DNA of 64,000 nt from Cellulophaga baltica (GCF_018861125.1 NZ_JAHKQN010000024.1:25177-89176); one strand, 5' to 3'. Counted from the first letter of the stretch, positions 35,791 through 45,193 are shown. A program made the numbers and translations. Notes: generated from the sequence alone by a model not told the origin.

Positions 35791-37365
35791 TTAATATCCA
35801 CTATTTTGAATGTAGAAACCTGGTAAATTGTCAATCTCGGTCTGTGGAAAAGGAAGGTACTTCTTTTCACTAGTGTAAAACAAACTGTTTGCATTTGAAA
35901 ATGCTGTTAAAACATTATCAGCTTCACCAAATCTTATTAGATCATATAAACGTTGATTTTCATATACAAACTCAACTCTTCTTTCTTCTAATAACTCATC
36001 TTTAGTTAAGTTCACAACTTCTTCAAGACCTGCTCTTTGCCTAACAAGGTTAAAAGCATCAATAGCTCTAGAATCTGTTGTACTATTTCCACCTGCTAAA
36101 ATAGCTTCAGCATAAAGCAACAAAACATCTGCATACCTTAAAACAATCCAATCATTATCACCAATTTCACCATCTGTTGGAAATTTAGCATTAAAAGTAT
36201 CGTTTGTTTCATCTGTAGGATCATATGATAATGCATCAATACTTGCGTAGAAACGTACTGGTTGTAATTCAGGGTTCATAACTTCTAAAAAGTCAAGTGT
36301 TGCTATATTTACACCATTAGAAGGACCTTGTAATGTCATAGCAAAACTATGAGACTCAGAGTCTGTTTCAACTTGATCATCTAAACCACTATCACTAGTA
36401 ACATAATTATCACTACTAACTAAATCGTAAGCAATTGAAAATATAACTTCGTCATTAATCTCTAAAGCATCATTATTAGACCATGTACCTTCTAAAACTC
36501 CATCAGAATATCCGTCTGAAATACTATTACCAAATACTTCACCATAATCTATAACCAAATTAGCATTGTACTCATCATCAGTAATAACATCAGGATCTAG
36601 ATCAAAGTTCTCTGCATTTGCTCTTTCTGTATAGATAAGACTATAGCCATATGAAGAACTATTTTCTACAACTGATGCTAGTAAAAGTTCAGCCTCAGTA
36701 TAATCAGGATTAGGTTGACTTAAATAAGCCTTAGCTGCAAAAGTAATAGCTGCCCCTTCTGAAGGTCTGTATCTATTTTGTTCAACACCATTTAAATAAG
36801 CAATTGAAGTTTTGAAATCATCAATAATCTTTTCGTAAACTTCAGCTTCAGGTAATTGAGGATAATCTAAGGCTTCTTCAGTATTAACATCTAAAACTTT
36901 GTCAATAAAAGGAACATTTTGATATGCTCTCACAAGGTTAAAGTGACATAAAGCCCTCATAAAATAAGCTTCACCAACTACGTACTGCTGATCTTCAGGA
37001 ACTAAAAAACGACTATCAATAATTGTATTTGCATGTTTAATAGTTGACATATTATTAGAGTAATATGAAGACACATCTCCATTATTAGCATCAACATTAT
37101 ATGCATTTATCGCTGGGAAGTTTCCGTTTTCAGAATTTGCTCTAACATTGTCAGACCTTAACTCTGTTAACAAAAATTCATTAGCTGGTATTTTTTGATA
37201 CGCATCTAAAACACCGTTTGCCAAAAATTCAAAACCGTCATCTGTTTGAAGTAACTCTTCATTTGAAAGTGCTGTTGGGTTACTTAAATCTAGTTCTTCC
37301 TCACAACTGGTTAATAAAGTCGCAAATGAAAAACAAACTATTATATTTTTATATATCTTTTTCAT
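35791..37365 (-). CDS. SusD/RagB-family alginate-oligosaccharide-binding lipoprotein
   Basis: A 524-residue SusD homologue, the surface lid of a SusC transporter. Lipobox LLTSC is followed by EEELDL. An N-terminal SusD-like segment (EELLQTDDGFEFLANGVLDAYQ) and TPR-type helices (VGEAYFMRALCHFNLVRAYQNVPFI) are present. The C-terminal SusD signature is RYADVLLLYAEA, followed by LLEERRVEFVYENQRLYDLIRFG. It starts 6 bp after susC, the invariable arrangement. Genes downstream encode PKD lipoproteins and PL7, so alginate oligomers are the expected ligand. Confidence 0.95.
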   Translation of the reverse strand: MKKIYKNIIVCFSFATLLTSCEEELDLSNPTALSNEELLQTDDGFEFLANGVLDAYQKIPANEFLLTELRSDNVRANSENGNFPAINAYNVDANNGDVSSYYSNNMSTIKHANTIIDSRFLVPEDQQYVVGEAYFMRALCHFNLVRAYQNVPFIDKVLDVNTEEALDYPQLPEAEVYEKIIDDFKTSIAYLNGVEQNRYRPSEGAAITFAAKAYLSQPNPDYTEAELLLASVVENSSSYGYSLIYTERANAENFDLDPDVITDDEYNANLVIDYGEVFGNSISDGYSDGVLEGTWSNNDALEINDEVIFSIAYDLVSSDNYVTSDSGLDDQVETDSESHSFAMTLQGPSNGVNIATLDFLEVMNPELQPVRFYASIDALSYDPTDETNDTFNAKFPTDGEIGDNDWIVLRYADVLLLYAEAILAGGNSTTDSRAIDAFNLVRQRAGLEEVVNLTKDELLEERRVEFVYENQRLYDLIRFGEADNVLTAFSNANSLFYTSEKKYLPFPQTEIDNLPGFYIQNSGY

Positions 37366-37371
37366 AACTAA

Positions 37372-40300
37372 TTAAAATTGGAAGTTAATACCTGCTGAAA
37401 TTGTTCTAACTACTGGTCCATCACCTCTTTGGTAACCAGCCGTTAATGGCGTATTGGCATTGTTAGATGTTTGTCCAGCTGCCTCAGGATTAAAACCTTC
37501 ATAACCTTTAGCTGTAAAGAATAATAGGTTTTCACCTGTTATATAAAATCTAAGTTTATCAAACTTATTTTTTTCTGTAAATTTCTTTGGAAAAGAAAAA
37601 CCTAAGGTTACATTTCTTAAAGCTACAAATGAAGCATCTTGAATGTGATCGTCTGTAAATCTTCTATGAACTGTTAAATCAGCATCAGGGAAATTAGCAA
37701 CTTCATTTACCGCAGATTCGCTAGCATAATACAATTGATCTAAATCTGCCACTCTAACTTCTGCTCCATGAGAACCTTGCCATTGCAATGAGAAATCAAA
37801 ATCATTATATGTAAAATCAGAATTGAAACCCCAAGTAAAATCAGGATAAGGACTACCTAACTCAGTTCTATCTTCATCGTCAATAACACCATCGTTATTT
37901 AAATCTTTTACATAAACATCTGCAAAATCATTATTAAATCTATTAAACGGATTATCTACCCACTCTAAAGGAATTTCTCTATCATAAACCCATCCATAAA
38001 ATGATGTAATTGGTTGTCCAACCTTAGCAATAAATTCTGTTGGTCTTGTATCTTGGTCAATACTAGAAATAATTTGATCATTATTACCTAAGTTTTTAAC
38101 AATGTTTCTATTTAAAGCAAAATTACCACCAGCAATCCAGCTAAAATTCTCATTTGATAATACTCTAGCATTTAACTCTAATTCTACACCCTCGTTTTTA
38201 ACCTCACCTATATTCTGTAACCAGTTATCAGTACCATAAGTTGCTGCAACGGGAGCAAAAAGAATTAAATCTTTACTGGTTCTTGTATAATAATCAGCTG
38301 AAAAATTAATTAAACCTCTACCAAAAGTTACATCAACTCCAGGGTTAAATTCTATTAAACTTTCCCAACCTAAATTTTCATTAGCTAAAGTTGTAGCTTT
38401 TACACCTGTTTGGTTGTTATAACCAATTGTACTAAATGTTTCTTCAAACCTGTACAATGATTCGTAAACGTCGTTTGAAATTTGATTTGAACCAGAAACA
38501 CCATAACTAGCTCTAACTTTTAAAAAGGTTACAAAATCACTTGAAGATAAGAAATCCTCATTTGACATTACCCAACCTGCAGAAGCTGCCGGGAAAAATC
38601 CAAATCTAGAATTTTGACCAAATCTTGTACTTCCATCAGTACGAGCAGACACTTGTAATAAATATTTTTCATCGTAGTTATAATCTACTCTACCAAAATA
38701 AGACACCAACTTATCAGTTCCGTTATCTGTATATGTAGTACCACCATCTGCAAGTGCTATATTATTATTAAAATCATTCGTAAAACCAACAGCTTCAGAT
38801 TCTTGCCTGTAAAAATCTCTTTGTGTAAATTCAAAACCAAGTACTGAGTTTAAATTATGCTTACCCAAACTAGTATTGTATTTTAATATAGATTCAATAG
38901 CATATTGGTTTAACTCATCTCTTCTTTCTAAACGGTAAGATTCTTGTTCTCTATTTTCTTGACCCAACAAGAAGTCAGCCTCTGTAGTTGTTGTTGTTCT
39001 GAATACTCCAGAAATACCTTGTCTGAAATTAAGACCTTTTGCTAATTTTACATCAAAATAAGAAGATGCATTTAAACTTAGTTTTTTCTTTAATCTAGAT
39101 CTTTCTAAATAATGTACTAATGGGTGTACATTTTTAGTAGTAGATAACGTTAAACCTCCTGAAGTTAAATCACTTACTAATGGCAAACCTGTATTTGGAT
39201 CTCTTGCGATTGATCTTGAGTCAGTATCAGACACTGTAAATACATGATCAAATGCTCTTGAAAAACCATAACTACCAACACCTATATTCTCAAATTGAGA
39301 ACCTGCATCACCTGGATCAGATTGTGTAATATAATCTAAATGATCTTCATTTAAATACAATGGAATATGACCATATTGTCTTAATGGATCTGTAAATCTA
39401 GTCGGAACTCTCACTTGGTCATTATAATTTGCACGAATATTGGCACCAAATTTAATTTTACCATTTTTTGATTTACTATCAACTTTAACCCTTGCATTAT
39501 ACTTTTTAAAATTATCTGTAAGCACAACACCTTCATCATCAAGATATCCTAAGGATGCAGTATAACTAGTTAACTCTGTACCACCTCTTACTGATAAAGA
39601 GTGACTACTAATTACACCTCCATTAAAAATTTCATCTTGCCAGTTAGTCCAACCACCACCTAATGAAGCGATAAAATCCATTGCCTCAAGCTCAGCATAA
39701 GCAGTATTGTAATCTCCATTAATTCTATCATAATTTTCACTGTCAACTGAAATTGCACTAACAACATCTTGTAAGCCATCTAACCTAGAACGTTCTTGAC
39801 TAATATTAGTATTAAAGTTGGTATTCTTATTAGTATACTTATACCCTGTAAAAGTATTGTATGAAAATCTTGTTTTACCTGCAACACCTTTTTTAAGTGT
39901 TACCAATATTACACCATTTGCTCCACGTGAACCATAAATTGCTACTGACGAAGCATCTTTTAAAACACTTATTGAAGCAATATTATTATTATCAATAGAA
40001 CCAAGTATATCAGAATCTGTACCTAAAACAACACCATCAACAACTATTAATGGAGAAGAAGAACCTGTAATTGAACCAGGACCTCTTAATGTAATTTTTG
40101 GATCACCACCAGCTTCTGAAGCTACTGTTTGTATTCTTAAACCAGCAACCTTACCTCTAAGCGCATCTTCTACACGAGAAACAGCTACGTTTTCAATATC
40201 GTCACTAGATACTTTAGTTAAAGCACTTGTTACATTTTTCTTTTTCTGATCACCATAAGCAACTACTACAATTTCATCTAGCTCTGCTAAGTCTTCGGCC

Positions 40301-40584
40301 ATTGAAACATTTATAGTTTTTTCTGCTCCCACAATTACTGATTGAGCTTTGTACCCAATGTAAGAGAATTGTAAAACATCATCTTTTTTGACAGTAATTT
40401 TGTAAATACCATCAAAATCTGTAGATGTACCTTTTGTTGTTCCCGCGATAACAACATTTGCACCCGGAATTGGAACGTTGTTCTCATCTGAAACAACACC
40501 AGAAACCTGGTAACTGTCTTGCGCATAAAGCGAGATGTTAAGCAACGTAATTGCAATTAATAAAAGTTTTGATTTTAATTTCAT
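37372..40584 (-). CDS. SusC/RagA-family TonB-dependent transporter, alginate type
   Basis: A 1070-residue outer-membrane importer of oligosaccharides powered by TonB. A signal peptide (ending LYAQ) is followed by a carboxypeptidase-regulatory-like domain (about 25-105, VSGVVSDENNVPIPGANVVIAGT). The plug comes next (about 115-225, with LRGKVAGLRIQT and ASSVAIYGSRGANGVILVTLKKG), then a 22-stranded barrel ending in INFQF, a typical final Phe. It is the first gene of susC-susD-PKD-PKD-PL7. The leader is about 300 bases, and three operator units lie at its promoter. The GSRGANG motif is diagnostic of the SusC family. Confidence 0.95.
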   Translation of the reverse strand: MKLKSKLLLIAITLLNISLYAQDSYQVSGVVSDENNVPIPGANVVIAGTTKGTSTDFDGIYKITVKKDDVLQFSYIGYKAQSVIVGAEKTINVSMAEDLAELDEIVVVAYGDQKKKNVTSALTKVSSDDIENVAVSRVEDALRGKVAGLRIQTVASEAGGDPKITLRGPGSITGSSSPLIVVDGVVLGTDSDILGSIDNNNIASISVLKDASSVAIYGSRGANGVILVTLKKGVAGKTRFSYNTFTGYKYTNKNTNFNTNISQERSRLDGLQDVVSAISVDSENYDRINGDYNTAYAELEAMDFIASLGGGWTNWQDEIFNGGVISSHSLSVRGGTELTSYTASLGYLDDEGVVLTDNFKKYNARVKVDSKSKNGKIKFGANIRANYNDQVRVPTRFTDPLRQYGHIPLYLNEDHLDYITQSDPGDAGSQFENIGVGSYGFSRAFDHVFTVSDTDSRSIARDPNTGLPLVSDLTSGGLTLSTTKNVHPLVHYLERSRLKKKLSLNASSYFDVKLAKGLNFRQGISGVFRTTTTTEADFLLGQENREQESYRLERRDELNQYAIESILKYNTSLGKHNLNSVLGFEFTQRDFYRQESEAVGFTNDFNNNIALADGGTTYTDNGTDKLVSYFGRVDYNYDEKYLLQVSARTDGSTRFGQNSRFGFFPAASAGWVMSNEDFLSSSDFVTFLKVRASYGVSGSNQISNDVYESLYRFEETFSTIGYNNQTGVKATTLANENLGWESLIEFNPGVDVTFGRGLINFSADYYTRTSKDLILFAPVAATYGTDNWLQNIGEVKNEGVELELNARVLSNENFSWIAGGNFALNRNIVKNLGNNDQIISSIDQDTRPTEFIAKVGQPITSFYGWVYDREIPLEWVDNPFNRFNNDFADVYVKDLNNDGVIDDEDRTELGSPYPDFTWGFNSDFTYNDFDFSLQWQGSHGAEVRVADLDQLYYASESAVNEVANFPDADLTVHRRFTDDHIQDASFVALRNVTLGFSFPKKFTEKNKFDKLRFYITGENLLFFTAKGYEGFNPEAAGQTSNNANTPLTAGYQRGDGPVVRTISAGINFQF

Positions 40585-40806
40585 TTGTTGAGTTTGTTAC
40601 GTTAAAATTAATAAGCGTGTTTTATAGGCAGATAAAAACCTATATAAATAATTCATCCCTTTACAACAAAAAATAAGCCTGAGTTACTAACTTAAATTCT
40701 GATATTTTCTAAAAAAAGAAAAACAATAAAGTAAAAAGGATAAGGTTTAAAATTCACTCAAAAAGCAAGCTTCATTTAAAAAATTTGAATGGAAAAATCT
40801 TTTTTA

Positions 40807-40828
40807 CAAAATGACAAGCGTCATTTTG
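40807..40828. promoter_or_regulatory. Hairpin in the susC leader
   Basis: A perfect 9-bp stem (CAAAATGAC / GTCATTTTG) with a 4-base loop. On the plus strand it is followed by an interrupted T-run, so it resembles a terminator for antisense transcription. On the minus strand it lies about 75-95 bases into the predicted susC mRNA. Confidence 0.55.
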
Positions 40829-40874
40829 TTTTGTTTTTTTGCCTGAGTTTTTATCATATCAATTGAGTTTTTTT

Positions 40875-40910
40875 TGGTTATCCAAACTGGTCTACCAATT
40901 TGGATAACCA
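40875..40910. promoter_or_regulatory. Triple GntR operator at the susC promoter
   Basis: Units TGGTTATCCA (40875-40884), TGGTCTACCA (40888-40897) and TGGATAACCA (40901-40910), each 13 bp apart. The outer two are exact reverse complements, making the whole 36-bp block a palindrome. The last unit overlaps the minus-7 box by two bases. Confidence 0.85.
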
Positions 40911-40916
40911 AATATA
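40909..40916 (-). promoter_or_regulatory. Predicted minus-7 box of susC operon
   Basis: Read on the minus strand this is TATATTTG, an exact TAnnTTTG match. The predicted start near 40902 lies inside the operator block, so bound repressor would block initiation. Confidence 0.65.
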
Positions 40917-41090
40917 TGTTATTAGTATGTTAAATAAAAATGCAATTATAAATTTTAACAGAAGAAAATAGGATTAAAATAAAATTAAGGTGCTTAAAAT
41001 AAGAAATTACTATCAGCGATTGTTATAAAACATAATACAACACACCGATTGAATAAAAAATACAACTGATAGTTTATGAGAAATTAAAAA

Positions 41091-41127
41091 AATCCACTTT
41101 TGAGTTTATTATTCTCAAAAGTGGATT
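41091..41127 (-). terminator. Terminator of the PL17 gene
   Basis: A perfect 14-bp stem (AATCCACTTTTGAG / CTCAAAAGTGGATT) with a 9-base loop, followed on the minus strand by a T-run, 8 bp after the PL17 stop codon. Confidence 0.88.
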
Positions 41128-41135
41128 AATAAAAT

Positions 41136-43388
41136 TTAATTAAATTTCGCAAAAGGTCCTACCCATTTGTAGTCCTTGCCTAAAATTGATAAGTTATGGT
41201 TAGTGTTTAATGAATTGTCTTTATTAGAAACAACAAATACTAAAGTAGAATTATCATTATTTACTATTTTAATGGCAGTATAATTTTCTGTGTCAACCAA
41301 AAGACTAATTGTTTTAATTGCACTATAAGCGTTTACCGCCGATTCAGATACAGGGCTATACGAACCATGTGACTCTGTTACTGAAACAAATGTTGCATTT
41401 TGAGCATTCTTTTTTCTTATAATAAAACCAGGGTCTTTTCTTAAATTGAACTCTGGATCGTTTGCTCCAATTCTTGCAAACAAAAGCTCATCTCCTTCTG
41501 ATGTAATACTTGTGTTGGTGTAAAATTTATTATTTGACAACCAATTTAATGTCACGTTTTCTCCTTTAGAAATTCCTTTTGCTTCTAAATACAAATGCTG
41601 ATATCCATTTTTATCACTCAATGGTTTAAGTGTATTAAATGCTTCATACTCAAAATTAGTTTTCATTATTTGACCCAAATAATAAAACGGCAAATCATAT
41701 TGATGTGTGCTATCAGATAACACTCTAACTATATCTAAAACAATTGGCTTTATATATGCCTCATATTTAATAACTGCCATTGTTCTATGCATTTCCGTAC
41801 CTGGATATGCATTAATTTCTTTTGCACTAGCAACTTGAAGGTCTTCATTTTTAATATCAAAAATATATTTTTCAGGGTAATACTGACTTCCAATATCATA
41901 TGTGCCTTTAAAATGAGAAGTTTCATCTTGAATAATTGTATTATGAGCAATTGTTTGTTTAGCCCAGGTCTTATTTTCTTTTAAATAATTACCACCTCCT
42001 TTTTGCTCTATATTTACAAAACGTGCAAGTCCGTAATCTTGTGCAACTTCATCACCATCTTCATATAAAGAATATGATAATTTGTCATAATGCCCATGAC
42101 TTGAACCTTGTGAAGCATATTTAAAAACAAGTTCAATATCATCACTTCTAATAATACCTACTCCACCTTGTTTACCATCTGACCCATCAGATAGATTAAT
42201 TGATTTTTTATCAAAAGGTTTCGCTTTTCCATTTTTCACACCTAAAGCAACCGCTAAACCAGAATCATCCAACAAAACTTTTCCTTGTTGCTCAGCTATT
42301 GAAAGTAATCCTGGGTTATTTCCTCCAAAATGATATGAAATATCCACAGCAGTAACTAACGCACTATTGTAATAAGACATTCCTTTTTGACCATCATTAA
42401 GTGGAAAGAAATCTCCATCTGCATCAGATAAATTCAATAATGCATTTATAGATTTTATAAGTACTCCTTCTTTATATTCAAAAATCTTTAATTCTGGTTT
42501 TACATTATGAAGTCCTTCTGCAAAAATTAAAAAAGGATACATTGCGTAACGTTGATAATATGGACCTTCATTATAATAGCCATCAGGTGAAAACGGTTCT
42601 TCAATATTTGCTAAAAAACCAGCTTTACCATCTTTATTTAAAAAACCACCATCATCATCTTTTGCTGATTTATCTAAACTAACACCCTTAATACCATATA
42701 AAGCACGATCAATTAATTCTTGATCATCCATTACTAAACCAATCATACCAACTGCCGCATTACCCCATGTACTGTGATTGTGAACTCTTTGATAAAATTG
42801 CGGGCTATCAACCGAAATATGATCAGCAAAAGGTCTAAATAAATTATTCTCTAATTTTTTTCGCTCCTTTTTTGATAAATAATCATAAATACAATCATAG
42901 GCTTGACTCACATAAACCAACCAGTTAGAATCATTTAGACATTGCCAAAATAACTTACCTCTAGCATAAGATCTTGTTTTTGGATGCAATGGTAATGTTT
43001 TGTACATCATCTCATATTCCATCAACATATCTTTTACATATTTGGCATACTTTTCATCTTCAAGTATTTGGTATAATACACCTGCTTTTTGTAAAACGAT
43101 AAAATTACGTTTATGCCTATCATGTGTATAACCTCCTGAATAATCTTTAGGAATCGGAACCTCAATTCCTGAAGCAATCTCTGCATCAATTTCTTTTTTA
43201 ATTTCTTCTAAAGAAGCATCAAAAAGTGGAATATTACCTAATTGTTCTCTAATATTCTTAACACCCTCCTTAGTTAAAATTAATTTAGGATGGTCTTGCG
43301 CACTACTCATTAAAGAGATAAGAAATATGCATGTTAAAAGTAGCACCTGAAAACATTTATTTTTCTGCTGTTTAGTTTTTAAATTCAT
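41136..43388 (-). CDS. Oligoalginate lyase, polysaccharide lyase family 17
   Basis: A 750-residue exo-type alginate lyase releasing unsaturated monomer that becomes DEH. A signal peptide (about 14-30, ending SSAQ) is followed by an (alpha/alpha) toroid domain. That domain carries HNHSTWG (203-209) and DGYYNEGPYYQRY (269-281), which match the Asn/His and Tyr catalytic regions of PL17. The C-terminal heparinase II/III-like beta domain begins near residue 395 and includes SQGSSHGHYDKLSYSLYEDG, probably with a metal-binding His. It is transcribed alone from a GntR-operator promoter and ends at a strong terminator. Works after PL7, probably in the periplasm. Confidence 0.93.
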   Translation of the reverse strand: MNLKTKQQKNKCFQVLLLTCIFLISLMSSAQDHPKLILTKEGVKNIREQLGNIPLFDASLEEIKKEIDAEIASGIEVPIPKDYSGGYTHDRHKRNFIVLQKAGVLYQILEDEKYAKYVKDMLMEYEMMYKTLPLHPKTRSYARGKLFWQCLNDSNWLVYVSQAYDCIYDYLSKKERKKLENNLFRPFADHISVDSPQFYQRVHNHSTWGNAAVGMIGLVMDDQELIDRALYGIKGVSLDKSAKDDDGGFLNKDGKAGFLANIEEPFSPDGYYNEGPYYQRYAMYPFLIFAEGLHNVKPELKIFEYKEGVLIKSINALLNLSDADGDFFPLNDGQKGMSYYNSALVTAVDISYHFGGNNPGLLSIAEQQGKVLLDDSGLAVALGVKNGKAKPFDKKSINLSDGSDGKQGGVGIIRSDDIELVFKYASQGSSHGHYDKLSYSLYEDGDEVAQDYGLARFVNIEQKGGGNYLKENKTWAKQTIAHNTIIQDETSHFKGTYDIGSQYYPEKYIFDIKNEDLQVASAKEINAYPGTEMHRTMAVIKYEAYIKPIVLDIVRVLSDSTHQYDLPFYYLGQIMKTNFEYEAFNTLKPLSDKNGYQHLYLEAKGISKGENVTLNWLSNNKFYTNTSITSEGDELLFARIGANDPEFNLRKDPGFIIRKKNAQNATFVSVTESHGSYSPVSESAVNAYSAIKTISLLVDTENYTAIKIVNNDNSTLVFVVSNKDNSLNTNHNLSILGKDYKWVGPFAKFN

Positions 43389-43480
43389 TGTTAGTAAGGA
43401 TAATGTTGAGTTACACCCATTTGGTTTAAATAAATATTATTAATGTTAAAAGTCGAATTTTACTTTAAACACCAACTAAC

Positions 43481-43503
43481 TGGTTTACCAAATTGGTTCA
43501 CCA
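43481..43503. promoter_or_regulatory. Tandem GntR operator at the PL17 promoter
   Basis: Two units, TGGTTTACCA (43481-43490) and TGGTTCACCA (43494-43503), again 13 bp apart. The second overlaps the last two bases of the minus-7 box, the same geometry as at susC and gntR. Confidence 0.82.
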
Positions 43504-43532
43504 AATATATACATATTTATTTAGTACGCAAA
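43502..43532 (-). promoter_or_regulatory. Predicted promoter of the PL17 gene
   Basis: Read on the minus strand: TTTG (43529-43532), 19 bases, then TATATTTG (43502-43509). This is the best full match in the window to the Bacteroidota promoter TTTG-N19-TAnnTTTG. The predicted start is near 43495, with a leader of about 107 bases. Confidence 0.72.
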
Positions 43533-43693
43533 AGTTTCAGGCAAATTCTAATAGAATCACAAAATACAACCATTAAAAATACATATTCAAAAATAACAAA
43601 AACTATTAATGTTTTTCTTCTATTTCGTCACACTTATTTTAACAAAAAAAATAAAATATTTAGTACATTTATTAACTTAAAAAACATCATAAA

Positions 43694-44326
43694 ATGCAAC
43701 AACAGTTTTTAGAAAACTATAGTAATATATTTGAGAACAAACTTATAGAAGAAATAATTTCTGTTGGTGTTTTGAGAAACGTAAAAGGAGGTGATACTTT
43801 AATTGAAATAGGTAATTACATTAAAAGTATGCCCCTTTTAATATCAGGAGCCATAAAAATTTTACGTGAAGATAATGATGGCGATGAACTATTATTATAT
43901 TATTTAGAAAAGGGTCAAACTTGCTCAATGACTTTAAATTGTTGCATGTCTTCTTCTAAAAGTGAAATTAGAGCAATAGCAGAAACAGATACAGAATTAA
44001 TTATGATTCCTATTGAAAAAATGGAAGAATGGACTGCGAAATACAAAACATGGAGGAGTTTTGTATTTGACAGTTATGACACAAGATTAAAGGAACTTTT
44101 AAACACTGTAGACTCTATTGCTTTTCAAAACATGGATAAACGTTTAATAGATTTTTTAAAAGAAAAATCTCGTATAACTAATACTAAAACCATACATAAT
44201 ACTCATCAAGAAATTGCTTATGATTTACATAGTTCAAGAGTAGTAATATCTAGACTTTTAAAAAAATTAGAAGAGCTTGGTAAAATAAAATTATATCGTA
44301 ATTATATTGAGATCGTAGCCTTATGA
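43694..44326 (+). CDS. Crp/Fnr-family transcriptional regulator
   Basis: A 210-residue regulator with an N-terminal cyclic-nucleotide-like beta-roll (about 10-120) and a C-terminal winged helix (about 145-210). The only three cysteines lie together in TCSMTLNCCM (C77, C83, C84), within the effector region. The N-terminal Cys cluster of E. coli FNR is absent. The recognition helix reads SSRVVISRLLKKLEE: the Ser-Arg pair of the family is kept, but the Glu that reads G in TGTGA/TTGAT sites is Val. cydAB, an oxygen-linked operon with an FNR-like palindrome, is 1 kb away. Its stop overlaps the convergent desaturase gene by 6 bp. Confidence 0.9.
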   Translation: MQQQFLENYSNIFENKLIEEIISVGVLRNVKGGDTLIEIGNYIKSMPLLISGAIKILREDNDGDELLLYYLEKGQTCSMTLNCCMSSSKSEIRAIAETDTELIMIPIEKMEEWTAKYKTWRSFVFDSYDTRLKELLNTVDSIAFQNMDKRLIDFLKEKSRITNTKTIHNTHQEIAYDLHSSRVVISRLLKKLEELGKIKLYRNYIEIVAL

Positions 44327-45193
44327 TTTGGTTTTCTTAAATCCATGTAAATTTTGCTTAATAAACCCTTTCGGGAAAGTATGTTCATCATCAAAACCTA
44401 GCTCAATTGTACCACTATCTTCGGGCACGTAATTTGTTCTAAAAATATAATCCCAAAGACTTAAACTTATACCAAAATTTACTCCGTATCTACCTTTTGG
44501 TAATTCGTATACATGATGGTATAAGTGCATTACTGGGTTATTCAAAATATATTTTAAAGGCCCCCAAGTTATTTTAATATTAGAATGGTTAAAATGACCT
44601 ATAGTTATGGCAATAAAATGAACAATATAAGCTTGTTCAGGCTCAAAACCTCCTAAAATCATTACTGCAAATGTTTTTAAAGGTTTGTATAAAACATTTT
44701 CCATCCAATGGTAGCGCATATGTGCTGCAAAACCCATTTCTTTCACACTGTGATGCACTTTGTGAAACTCCCACAAAAACTCATATTTATGAAGTAGTGT
44801 ATGCGTAAACCATTGCACAAAATCTAGTAATATAAAAAAGATAAGTAATTGACTCCACAGAGGCCATGCGGAAAAGTCTATTAAAGCAAAACTATCTGCT
44901 GATATACCAACATGAGAAAACACCTTTTCTAAGACCTTATAAAATCCACTAATAATAATTGCAAAAACAAAAAAATTAAAAAACATATAAAAAGCATCAA
45001 GCCAAAAATCTTTTCTAATAATTGCTTGATTTTTTCTCCAAGGAAACAACACTTCTAATGCCCAAATTATTAATGATATAAAAATTAATCCCCAAAAATA
45101 ATTAGTGTACCATGGCACATTAAATAGTACTGAATTCCAGGTCCATTTTAAAGTACCCAAAAAAGAATTTATAAAAACTTCTAAATATTCCAT
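44321..45193 (-). CDS. Sterol desaturase / fatty-acid hydroxylase superfamily protein
   Basis: A 290-residue integral membrane di-iron oxygenase of the superfamily PF04116. Four or more hydrophobic segments are interrupted by the histidine clusters HTLLH (131-135), HKVHH (144-148) and HLYHH near residue 222. Additional His lie in GFAAHMRYHW. These ligate two irons and use O2 to hydroxylate or desaturate lipids. The substrate in bacteria is not known. Located between a Crp/Fnr regulator and cytochrome bd, also O2-linked. Two exact minus-7 boxes lie upstream on its strand (45266-45273, 45302-45309). Confidence 0.88.
   Translation of the reverse strand: MEYLEVFINSFLGTLKWTWNSVLFNVPWYTNYFWGLIFISLIIWALEVLFPWRKNQAIIRKDFWLDAFYMFFNFFVFAIIISGFYKVLEKVFSHVGISADSFALIDFSAWPLWSQLLIFFILLDFVQWFTHTLLHKYEFLWEFHKVHHSVKEMGFAAHMRYHWMENVLYKPLKTFAVMILGGFEPEQAYIVHFIAITIGHFNHSNIKITWGPLKYILNNPVMHLYHHVYELPKGRYGVNFGISLSLWDYIFRTNYVPEDSGTIELGFDDEHTFPKGFIKQNLHGFKKTKS

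Larger units (their letters stand above)
40585..41090. other. Regulatory intergenic region between the PL17 terminator and susC
   Basis: No gene is seen in these 506 bp. The region contains the susC minus-7 box, three operator units and a hairpin in the predicted leader. The stretch at 40600-40800 shows no further structure that I can support. Confidence 0.7.
43389..43693. other. Regulatory intergenic region between PL17 and the Crp/Fnr gene
   Basis: 305 bp between divergent genes. It contains the PL17 operator pair and its minus-7 box. No exact TAnnTTTG box was found for the rightward Crp/Fnr gene. An open frame crossing the region (43443-43712) overlaps the regulatory sites and is not believed. 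Confidence 0.6.

Noticed and set aside
43443-43712. 89-codon plus-strand frame before the Crp/Fnr gene
   Set aside because: It crosses the PL17 operators and promoter, and its product looks random and basic.
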